A DNA stretch of 7,101 nucleotides from Bryobacterales bacterium (GTDB lineage Bacteria; Acidobacteriota; Terriglobia; Bryobacterales; Bryobacteraceae): assembly GCA_025353235.1 (NCBI GenBank), contig JANXQZ010000057.1, positions 1 through 7,101 on the forward strand. The letters run 5' to 3'. Positions 1 to 5,323 of the stretch are shown in pieces (the first letter of the stretch is position 1; each line of letters opens with the position of its first letter). The notes beneath the pieces are model-generated. The model had not been told where the DNA came from and made no database searches. It was given only the letters and a program-made list of their open reading frames with translations. The translations under genes were made by a program, and so were the position numbers.

Positions 1-1
1 C

Positions 2-652
2 CCCGATGCCCGCCAGATGCAACACTTTAACAGGTACGATGTCGAGAGCATCTCTTTCGACGAAGGTAACCGCCCGGACGATCGTCGCGGTAACTCTGAC
101 AGACTGAGGAATGATCGGCCTGATTTGCAACAGTCCTATAACTCGGCAGGGCTGGTCATCCGTGCCGGCACAGTCATCTCGGCTCGAATGATCGACGCTG
201 TTGATTCGGACTCAACCCACGTGGGCGAGACTTATCGAGCAAGTTTAGATCAGCCAGTTGTCATCAACGGACAGACAATTGCTCCGATAGGTTCCGATGC
301 AACTATTTCCGTAGTGAGGTTGCAGCAGGGAGGTCGTATTAGCGGTAATGAAGAGGTGGGGCTTGCGCTTTCCAGCTTTAATGCGAATGGCCGTACGTTC
401 GAGTTGAACACTAACAACGAGACTGTCTCGTCCGGATCTCGCGGGAAGCAATCCGGCGAAGTAATTGGAGGCGGAGCTGCCCTGGGTGCGATTATCGGTG
501 CTATTGCGGGAGGCGGACGCGGTGCTGCGATTGGCGCGGCGAGCGGAGGAGCGTTGGGAGCCGGTGCGCAGGTCCTACGGGGACAAAGAGTGAGAGTACC
601 GGCTGAAACACGACTTAGCTTTACCTTAGCGCAAGATGTAGTTCTGCGTTAA
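2..652 (+). CDS. Glycine-zipper envelope protein, 5' end outside window
   Basis: This is the 3' part of a gene. The frame is already open at base 2 (Pro-Asp-Ala-Arg-Gln before the first Met codon at 17). That Met has no visible Shine-Dalgarno sequence or signal peptide, so the true start is probably upstream. Counting from the Met at 17, residues 1-40 are polar and probably disordered. Residues 46-135 form a beta-rich domain (GTVISARMIDAVDSDS, then VVINGQTIAPIGSDATISVV) whose pattern resembles small envelope domains common in Acidobacteria and is loosely like the beta domain of VirB10/TrbI. Residues about 147-187 are a Gly/Ala glycine zipper with repeated GxxxG spacing, typical of membrane-inserting or oligomerising segments. 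A short beta-rich tail (RVRVPAETRLSFTLAQDV) follows. An envelope or outer-membrane location is inferred. The specific function is unknown. It converges on the epimerase gene. Confidence 0.72.
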   Translation, partial: PDARQMQHFNRYDVESISFDEGNRPDDRRGNSDRLRNDRPDLQQSYNSAGLVIRAGTVISARMIDAVDSDSTHVGETYRASLDQPVVINGQTIAPIGSDATISVVRLQQGGRISGNEEVGLALSSFNANGRTFELNTNNETVSSGSRGKQSGEVIGGGAALGAIIGAIAGGGRGAAIGAASGGALGAGAQVLRGQRVRVPAETRLSFTLAQDVVLR

Positions 653-669
653 CGGATTAGTATAGAGAC

Positions 670-694
670 GCGGCTCTGGCTCCTCCAGGGCCGC
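670..694. terminator. Hairpin between convergent genes, possible bidirectional terminator
   Basis: A 10-bp stem (670-679 with 685-694, one G-U wobble in the plus-strand RNA) encloses a 5-base loop, CTCCT. It lies 17 bases after the stop of the glycine-zipper gene and 7 bases beyond the stop of the epimerase gene on the other strand. The following T-rich tract on the plus strand is poor (TTTCTACTTAGACTTT), and on the minus strand only short pyrimidine runs follow. Its position between two converging stops supports a terminator role, but a strong intrinsic terminator is not evident. Confidence 0.5.
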
Positions 695-701
695 TTTCTA
701 C

Positions 702-1652
702 TTAGACTTTCCCTCTTTCCTTTTCAAACATTTCTATTGTCTTACGAATCCCTATTTCTAGGCTCGTCTTGGGCAACCCTGGCACATGCGTCATTAGTTG
801 GGAATCGTCCATCTGATACGCAACGGGGACTTGCGGCCCGTGATTTGTTAGAAGTCTCGCCGCGCCGGGGCGTACGCGATCGATCATTTCGATCAACCCT
901 TCCATGCTCGTGACGTGACCTGCCAAGTTGAATACTTGGGCGCCATCGCTAGGCGCGAACAAACTCCCCACGAACGTAGCGGCCACGTCTTCTACGTACT
1001 GCATATCCATAAAACCGCTCAGCCGGATTTGAAAGGGCTCTCCGTAAACGACTGCACGCATCGCCAGAGTAGGGTCCGCCGTCAGGCCGAGATCGCGCCC
1101 GAATCCATACACCGCCCACGGACGGAGCCCGATGCTTGAAATCCCGTTTACCGCGTGAAAGGCGCGAGCGTTCCCCTCGTTGGCCTGCTTGAAAACTCCA
1201 TAGTGGGTCGCGGGCTTGAGCGGATCGTCCTCGCCCAGCTTCTTAGCATCGTAAGCATGTTCAGGACCCCATACCGCCGACGAACTCGCGTAGACGATGC
1301 GAACAGACCGGCCTGCATCGCGCGCTGCCTCGAACACGTTCAGGGTTCCAATTACGTCGATGAGGCCGCCCATCACTGGCTGCGCTTGGCAGAACGGCAT
1401 CAACACCGCCGCCAGGTGTACGATGTGCGTTATCTCCTCGTCCTTCACTACTGCCTTGACTGCGGCCGTGTCTTCAATCTGCCCGCCTACGATCTTCAGC
1501 TTCGATACCAAAGCGGGTGCCGTGATCTTCGCAATGCGGACCGGGTGCATGTCGAGGTCGTAAATTACGACCTCGTGGCCGTGCTCCAACAGCTGCTTGA
1601 CTACCCAGCTGCCAATGCAGCCTTGAGCGCCAGTTACCAATACTCTTGCCAA
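702..1652 (-). CDS. NAD-dependent epimerase/dehydratase (extended SDR)
   Basis: This is a 316-residue extended short-chain dehydrogenase/reductase of the sugar-nucleotide epimerase/dehydratase group, probably cytoplasmic. Visible motifs are the Rossmann TGAQGCIG (residues 7-14), the acidic YDLD around residues 31-34 ending beta-2 (suits NAD), HLAA at 79-82, the serine-rich YASSSAVWG at 121-129 carrying the catalytic Ser, and the catalytic pair Tyr151-x3-Lys155 (YGVFK). RPWAVYGFGRD at 177-187 is the usual substrate-side loop. Length is normal for the family. The start is TTG at 1652: an AGGGGAG ribosome site at 1659-1665 lies 6 bases upstream and no ATG gives a better frame. It begins 16 bases after the peroxiredoxin stop, so the two are probably cotranscribed. 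The substrate cannot be read from sequence; a nucleotide sugar is the family default, but related proteins act on other compounds. Confidence 0.88.
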   Translation of the reverse strand: MARVLVTGAQGCIGSWVVKQLLEHGHEVVIYDLDMHPVRIAKITAPALVSKLKIVGGQIEDTAAVKAVVKDEEITHIVHLAAVLMPFCQAQPVMGGLIDVIGTLNVFEAARDAGRSVRIVYASSSAVWGPEHAYDAKKLGEDDPLKPATHYGVFKQANEGNARAFHAVNGISSIGLRPWAVYGFGRDLGLTADPTLAMRAVVYGEPFQIRLSGFMDMQYVEDVAATFVGSLFAPSDGAQVFNLAGHVTSMEGLIEMIDRVRPGAARLLTNHGPQVPVAYQMDDSQLMTHVPGLPKTSLEIGIRKTIEMFEKERGKV

Positions 1653-1658
1653 TGAAAG

Positions 1659-1665
1659 CTCCCCT
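1659..1665 (-). promoter_or_regulatory. Ribosome binding site that decides the epimerase TTG start
   Basis: AGGGGAG on the minus strand sits 6 bases before the TTG at 1652 and just after the TAA stop of the peroxiredoxin (1669-1671). It supports translation from TTG rather than from a later Met codon, which would remove the Rossmann glycine motif. Confidence 0.7.
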
Positions 1666-1668
1666 GAG

Positions 1669-2202
1669 TTACTTCTTCTTGAGTCGGCTGCAAGCCGTCT
1701 CGGCTCCCGTAGGGTCGAGTGCGGCTGCGCCTTCGTCGATGCTCACGATCTTGCCGTCAGTGTCCACTACAAACGTGGTTCGATTAGCAATACCCATCTG
1801 CGGAATCAACACGCCGTATAGCTCCGAGACCTTTCGCATATGGTCGCTCAGCATGGAGAAGTCCGCGTTCAACTCTTTCTTCCAATGCGCTAGCGTGGGC
1901 GTGAAATCCGTACTGATTGCGAGCACCTCGACATCGAGATTTTTAAACTTGTCGATACCAGACTGGTATGCGGTGATTTCCTTCGTTCAACCACCTGTAA
2001 AAGCGGCAGGGAAGAAGGCCAGCACAACGCCTTTCTTGCCCTTGAAATCGGACAGCTTCACCGGCTTGCCAGCCGTATCGGGAAGTGAAAAATCGGGAGC
2101 TTCGTCGCCGACTTTGAGATGTGTCTTTGGCGGTGCCGTATTTTGGGCTTGGATTACCGTGGCTAAGGTGGCACAAGCCAAGAGAATACGAAAGGTTTTC
2201 AT
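1669..2202 (-). CDS. Exported selenocysteine-containing peroxiredoxin (AhpC/TSA family), UGA read as Sec
   Basis: A 177-residue thioredoxin-fold peroxidase expected to reduce H2O2 or organic peroxides. The frame is continuous except for one UGA at 1987-1989, codon 72. It lies exactly at the peroxidatic position of the Prx signature P-x3-T-x2-C, here Pro65-AAF-Thr69-GG-Sec72. On both sides the protein is normal. Upstream are [12 protein letters not shown] (31-42) and GVVLAFFP (58-65). Downstream are [16 protein letters not shown] (93-100), the active-site Arg141 in [11 protein letters not shown], and Cys171 near the C-terminus, a candidate resolving residue. The start is ATG at 2202, with GAGGA at 2207-2211. 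Residues 1-20 ([20 protein letters not shown]) look like a Sec-pathway signal peptide, so the enzyme likely works in the periplasm. LLAC at 7-10 resembles a lipobox but lies very early. A SECIS-like hairpin follows the UGA. The alternative is a nonsense mutation or sequencing error, which I judge less likely. It lies 73 bases after the permease and 16 before the epimerase. Confidence 0.87.
1953..1972 (-). promoter_or_regulatory. Candidate bacterial SECIS element downstream of the Sec UGA
   Basis: In the mRNA, nucleotides 15-34 after the UGA fold into an 8-bp stem: 2 bp, a single bulged C, then 6 bp (AUACCA/UGGUAU), capped by the triloop GUC. The apical-loop G is nucleotide 24 after the UGA. 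Bacterial SECIS elements lie inside the coding region just after the UGA, carry a G (often GU) at the start of a small apical loop, and in E. coli fdhF have a bulged base in the upper stem and a core of CAGGUCUG. Here the core reads CAGUCUG. Fold and spacing are seen by hand. SelB binding is inferred. Confidence 0.75.
1987..1989 (-). other. In-frame UGA, proposed selenocysteine codon 72
   Basis: TGA on the minus strand, flanked by GGT upstream and ACG downstream, replaces the cysteine codon of the peroxiredoxin active site (FTGG-[U]-TKE). The frame on either side is identical (113 codons from here to the TAA at 1669 without a second stop), so this is neither a frameshift nor a decayed gene. 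Confidence 0.85.
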
Positions 2203-2275
2203 TGGTTCCTCGTGAATTCGGACTTTAGCGAGAGAGTAACACGCGCCGCCAACACCTGGCAAGCGATGATCGCGG

Positions 2276-4921
2276 TTACTCGTGGCGCAGGGCCGCCAAG
2301 GGCTCGGCGCTAGCCGCCCGGCGGGAAGGAATCCAGCATGCCAGGAACGCCACGGCGGCGAGAAACAGCGGCACGATGGCGAAGGTCGCGAAGTCGTGCG
2401 GACGAACCCCGTACAGAACGCTGGTGAAGAGTTTCGTTACCGCCCATGCGCCGACGAGGCCCGGCACCACCGCGATCAGGGTGAGCAGCATTCCTTGACG
2501 GATTACCAGCCGTTGCACGCCGCCTATCTGCGCCCCGAGCGCGAGGCGAATGCCAATCTCGCGCGTGCGGCGGCTGACCCAGTGATTCATGACGCCATAG
2601 AGGCCTACCGCAGCGAGTAGAAGACCCAAGAGGCCGAAGATGCCGAACAGCGTGCCCGCCAAGCGAGGCAGGAAGAGCGCGTCGCGGAGATGCTCCTGCA
2701 TGGTTCCAGCGTTGAAAATGGCCAGTGTTGGGTCTAGCGAGTGGATTTCCCGGCGTACGGCGCTGGCGAGGGACCCCGAGTCGCGCGCGAAGCGCACCAG
2801 AATCGAGTATCCGGTAAAGGAGGGATCTCCAGCGATATCCTGCGCCAGGGAGCGGTACAAAACAGGTCTGACATCCTCGCCGAGGAAGCGCGATTTTATG
2901 TTCTTGACCACGCCGACAATTTGATACGTAACGCCGCGCCCGCTGACGCGCCGACCAATCGGGTTCTGATTTGCGAACAAGCGTTCCGCAAAGGCCTCAT
3001 TGACGATCGCCACCTTCGGCCCGGCGGGACTCTCGTTAGCGAACTCGCGACCAGCGATGCAAGGCGTTCCTATGGTGTCGAAATAACCAGGACCCGCCAT
3101 GTAGAGCTCCACGTTTGCATCGGACCCGGAACCCTCGGCGTGAAATGCATCGCTTCGGTGGCCGCCGGATAGCGGCACGCTATCGGTGTAGCTGGCGGAG
3201 GTCACGCCCGGAAGAGCGGTCACGCGTTGCTGTAACTGGTTCAGGAACCGAATGGTTCGGTCGGCCGAGTAGCCGTTCAGCCGTGGGTCTATCGACATCA
3301 TGAAAATACCGCTCGAACTGAAGCCGATGTCAATCCGCGAGGCGTTCTGGAGACTGCGCAGGAATAGCCCGGTGGCGCAAAGCAGGACCAGCGACATGGC
3401 GATTTGCGAGACCACGAGAACATTGCGAAGGCTCCAGAGGCGGCCGGGACGCGCTAGCACATCTCCGCCCTTGAGGCCATTCGCGATGATTGGACGCGCA
3501 ACCGCCCAGGCGGGAGCCAGCCCAAACAGAACACCCGCCGCGATACTAAGGCCAAACGTGTAAAGCAAGACTCTCCAATCGACGCTGAGACTGAGGTCCA
3601 GAGGCACCGGCGCGGGAAAGCGGAATGCAGCCAGGGCCTGCGTGGCCCACAGTGAAAGAGCGACGCCGAGCACACCGCCCCCGAGCGCCAGCAGCAAGCT
3701 TTCGGTGAGCATCTGTCGGAGAAGGTGGCCTCGCGTGGCTCCCAAAGCGAGGCGCACGGCCATCTCGCGTTGTCTGCCAGAGGCCTGTGCCAGATACATG
3801 TTGGCCACGTTCGCGCAAGCAATGCAAAGGACCAGCAACGCTACCAGCGTAAGAGCGGCGAGGAACATCATCACTGCGGCCCTATCTCGCGGGGGAAGCG
3901 AACCGGCCGACTCAAAGCGGAAGCCGCCGTCTTTCTCCGATTCGGGATAGGCTTTGGCGAAGCGTTGGGCAAGCACGTCCAGTTCAGCTGCGGCTTGTGT
4001 GCGCGTGACGCCGGACCTGAGGCGGCCAACCACCGTGACCCAGTGGTACACGCGCGAATCGTGCTTGCTGGTGTTTGGGAGCAGCTGGTCGATGTTGCCG
4101 AGCGGGACCCAAAATTGGCAATCGAGTATCAGGTCGAGTCCTCGGAATGCTGGGGGTGCGACGCCGATGACGGTGAATGGCCGGCCCGAAAGCGTGATCG
4201 TTTTACCGGTGATCGCCGGATCGGCGCCGAAACGATGCTGCCACAGTCGATAACCGAGCACGACCACGGGCAGATTCTCCTCATCGCCGCTAAAGCCCCG
4301 GCCAAGCGTCATGCCGAGTTGAGCGAGATCGAAGAAGTTCGAGGTGGCGGCCTGACCCCAAACACGTTCCGGCTCTCCCTTTCCGCCCATCGAGACTGGT
4401 ACGAGTTCGTAGTAGCTTGCAATGCCGGAGAATGATCTGGCTTGGTCCTGCAGATCGCGAAACAGAGGCCACGAGAAATTATTGCAGCATTCGCCATGGT
4501 GGATGGTGTGCAAAGCCAGCAGCGTGCTTGGATCACCCACGGGGGGAGCACGCAGCACGAACCTGCTGACCATGGAAAAGATGGCGGAGTTGGCGGCAAT
4601 GCCTAAAGCGAGCGTCAGGATGGTAACCACCGCAAAAGCGGGCGCTTTCCGGAGCGTGCGTAAGGAGTACTTCACATCTCGCGCGAGAGACGAAAGAGCT
4701 GCACCGGTGCGAGCGTCCCTAACTTGTTCCTTAACCTGCTCTGGCGGCGTGAATTGCAGGCGGGCTAACCGGCGCGCTTCTCCCTCCGAGAAGCCTTGAC
4801 CGATGTGGCGCTCCACTATGGTCTCGTAGAACCCTCGCACCTCATCGTCAAGTTCCGCCTCCACCGCATCGCGCCGCAATAGCCGGGTCAGAATCGCCTG
4901 TAGTCGAGGGATGAGGGACAT
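2276..4921 (-). CDS. ADOP-type ABC transporter permease (MacB/FtsX family)
   Basis: An 881-residue inner-membrane protein of the acidobacterial duplicated orphan permease type, two MacB/FtsX permease units fused in one chain. Residues 1-70 are a cytoplasmic helical region ([19 protein letters not shown]). The first unit has a TM helix at about 94-119, a periplasmic MacB_PCD domain at about 125-345 and TM helices at about 349-378, 400-430 and 450-475. The second unit has a TM helix at about 497-520, a periplasmic domain to about 745 and TM helices at about 750-777, 808-835 and 842-865. The coupling motif is duplicated: [11 protein letters not shown] at 386-396 and [11 protein letters not shown] at 787-797, which supports an internal repeat. 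There is no Walker motif and no ATPase gene alongside. The ATG at 4921 has AGGAGGT at 4929-4935, 7 bases away and inside the end of padR, implying coupled translation. Relatives of MacB act in mechanotransmission or export of peptides and drugs; the substrate here is unknown. Confidence 0.93.
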   Translation of the reverse strand: MSLIPRLQAILTRLLRRDAVEAELDDEVRGFYETIVERHIGQGFSEGEARRLARLQFTPPEQVKEQVRDARTGAALSSLARDVKYSLRTLRKAPAFAVVTILTLALGIAANSAIFSMVSRFVLRAPPVGDPSTLLALHTIHHGECCNNFSWPLFRDLQDQARSFSGIASYYELVPVSMGGKGEPERVWGQAATSNFFDLAQLGMTLGRGFSGDEENLPVVVLGYRLWQHRFGADPAITGKTITLSGRPFTVIGVAPPAFRGLDLILDCQFWVPLGNIDQLLPNTSKHDSRVYHWVTVVGRLRSGVTRTQAAAELDVLAQRFAKAYPESEKDGGFRFESAGSLPPRDRAAVMMFLAALTLVALLVLCIACANVANMYLAQASGRQREMAVRLALGATRGHLLRQMLTESLLLALGGGVLGVALSLWATQALAAFRFPAPVPLDLSLSVDWRVLLYTFGLSIAAGVLFGLAPAWAVARPIIANGLKGGDVLARPGRLWSLRNVLVVSQIAMSLVLLCATGLFLRSLQNASRIDIGFSSSGIFMMSIDPRLNGYSADRTIRFLNQLQQRVTALPGVTSASYTDSVPLSGGHRSDAFHAEGSGSDANVELYMAGPGYFDTIGTPCIAGREFANESPAGPKVAIVNEAFAERLFANQNPIGRRVSGRGVTYQIVGVVKNIKSRFLGEDVRPVLYRSLAQDIAGDPSFTGYSILVRFARDSGSLASAVRREIHSLDPTLAIFNAGTMQEHLRDALFLPRLAGTLFGIFGLLGLLLAAVGLYGVMNHWVSRRTREIGIRLALGAQIGGVQRLVIRQGMLLTLIAVVPGLVGAWAVTKLFTSVLYGVRPHDFATFAIVPLFLAAVAFLACWIPSRRAASAEPLAALRHE

Positions 4922-4924
4922 TGT

Positions 4925-5257
4925 CTAGACCTCCTCGGCAAGCACTCGGTTCATAGCTGTCAGGACCTTTTTCCAGTTCCGCTTTTCTTCGGTTAGCTGA
5001 GCGCGTCCGGATGTCGTCAGAGTGTAAGTCTTCACGCGGCGCTTGCCCTCGTGCTCACTCCACTCGCCCTCAATCCATCCTTTTTCGGCTAAGCGATGCA
5101 GCGCTGGAAACAGCGACCCCGGCCCGACTAGGAAGACACCGCGGGTTACTTGTTCGATCCGGTCGGAGATGCCGACCCCGTGCAAGGGGCCGCATTCCAG
5201 TGTTCGGAGGATGAGCAGGTCTAGTGTCCCTTGCAAGAGTTCGGATGGTTTGGACAT
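4925..5257 (-). CDS. PadR family transcriptional regulator
   Basis: A 110-residue winged-helix repressor of the short PadR-s2 type. The sequence starts SELLQGTLDLLILRTL (the first helix of the family), continues GPLHGVGISDRIEQ and GVFLVGPGSLFPALHRLAEKGWIEGEW (recognition helix and following segment; SLFPALHRLE-type is diagnostic), then the wing KRRVKTYTLTTSGRAQL, and ends in a C-terminal dimerisation helix. I chose the ATG at 5257. The longer reading from TTG at 5293 would add 12 residues that are not part of the family and would begin inside the -35 box. It is the first gene before the permease (3-base gap) and most likely represses its own promoter and hence the permease. The inducing ligand is unknown. 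Confidence 0.92.
   Translation of the reverse strand: MSKPSELLQGTLDLLILRTLECGPLHGVGISDRIEQVTRGVFLVGPGSLFPALHRLAEKGWIEGEWSEHEGKRRVKTYTLTTSGRAQLTEEKRNWKKVLTAMNRVLAEEV
4929..4935 (-). promoter_or_regulatory. Strong Shine-Dalgarno site for the permease inside the padR 3' end
   Basis: AGGAGGT on the minus strand, a full match to the anti-Shine-Dalgarno core, is placed 7 bases before the permease ATG at 4921 and overlaps the last padR codons (Glu-Glu-Val-stop). It fixes the permease start and suggests translational coupling. It contrasts with padR itself, which has no such site. Confidence 0.8.
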
Positions 5258-5263
5258 GGGCCT

Positions 5264-5293
5264 AGGATATCGACGGTCGATATCGATTGTCAA
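5264..5293 (-). promoter_or_regulatory. padR-permease promoter (sigma70-like)
   Basis: On the minus strand TTGACA (5293-5288, full consensus) is followed after 18 bases by TATCCT (5269-5264, four of six). The ATG of padR begins 6 bases after the -10 hexamer, so transcription may start at or next to the A of the ATG, giving a leaderless message. Confidence 0.65.
5266..5284. promoter_or_regulatory. Perfect 19-bp palindrome, candidate PadR operator
   Basis: GATATCGAC-G-GTCGATATC is two exact 9-bp arms around one central base (5275). It fills the spacer between the -35 and -10 boxes of the padR promoter and overlaps the first bases of the -10, a position where a bound dimer would block RNA polymerase. 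PadR proteins bind as dimers to palindromes in their own promoters. Assignment to this PadR is inferred from position. Confidence 0.7.
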
Positions 5294-5317
5294 TAGAGTT
5301 GATCGGTTTGGTACACT
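5287..5317 (+). promoter_or_regulatory. Weak candidate promoter for the VCBS-repeat gene
   Basis: TTGTCA (5287-5292, five of six) and TACACT (5312-5317, four of six) lie 19 bases apart, a longer spacer than ideal. The -35 overlaps that of the divergent padR promoter on the other strand. The ATG at 5324 begins 6 bases after TACACT and no Shine-Dalgarno sequence precedes it. This is a manual reading with modest support. Confidence 0.4.
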
Positions 5318-5323
5318 GCAATC

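Noticed and set aside
1925..1940. Second hairpin (6-bp stem, AUGU loop) as the SECIS element
   Set aside because: Its loop begins 53 nt after the UGA, beyond the normal distance for bacterial SECIS elements. The closer bulged stem-loop fits far better.
1669..2262. Two separate short genes (1669-1926 and 1987-2262) or a frameshifted pseudogene
   Set aside because: Both pieces lie in one frame, separated only by a UGA at the catalytic cysteine codon. The Met/Val codon at 1924-1926 is internal to the VLAISTDF strand of the peroxiredoxin and has no ribosome site.
2202..2262. Longer peroxiredoxin start at TTG 2262
   Set aside because: It would place 20 unrelated residues before a good signal peptide. 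The ATG at 2202 has GAGGA at the proper distance.
2203..2275. Terminator or promoter between the permease and the peroxiredoxin
   Set aside because: Only a 4-bp GCCA/TGGC hairpin without a U-run, and TTGGCG/TAAAGT hexamers 19 bases apart, can be found. Both are too weak to annotate.
3725..4435. 236-residue plus-strand ORF opposite the permease
   Set aside because: It is antisense to a well-conserved permease domain, its product has no recognisable motif, and long antisense frames are expected in G+C-rich coding DNA. The same holds for the plus-strand frame 1155-1655 opposite the epimerase and the minus-strand frame 6282-6773 opposite the VCBS gene.
5257..5293. PadR starting at TTG 5293
   Set aside because: The codon lies within the -35 box, the added 12 residues are encoded by the palindrome and are not family-like, and PadR proteins normally begin just before the SELLQGTLD segment.
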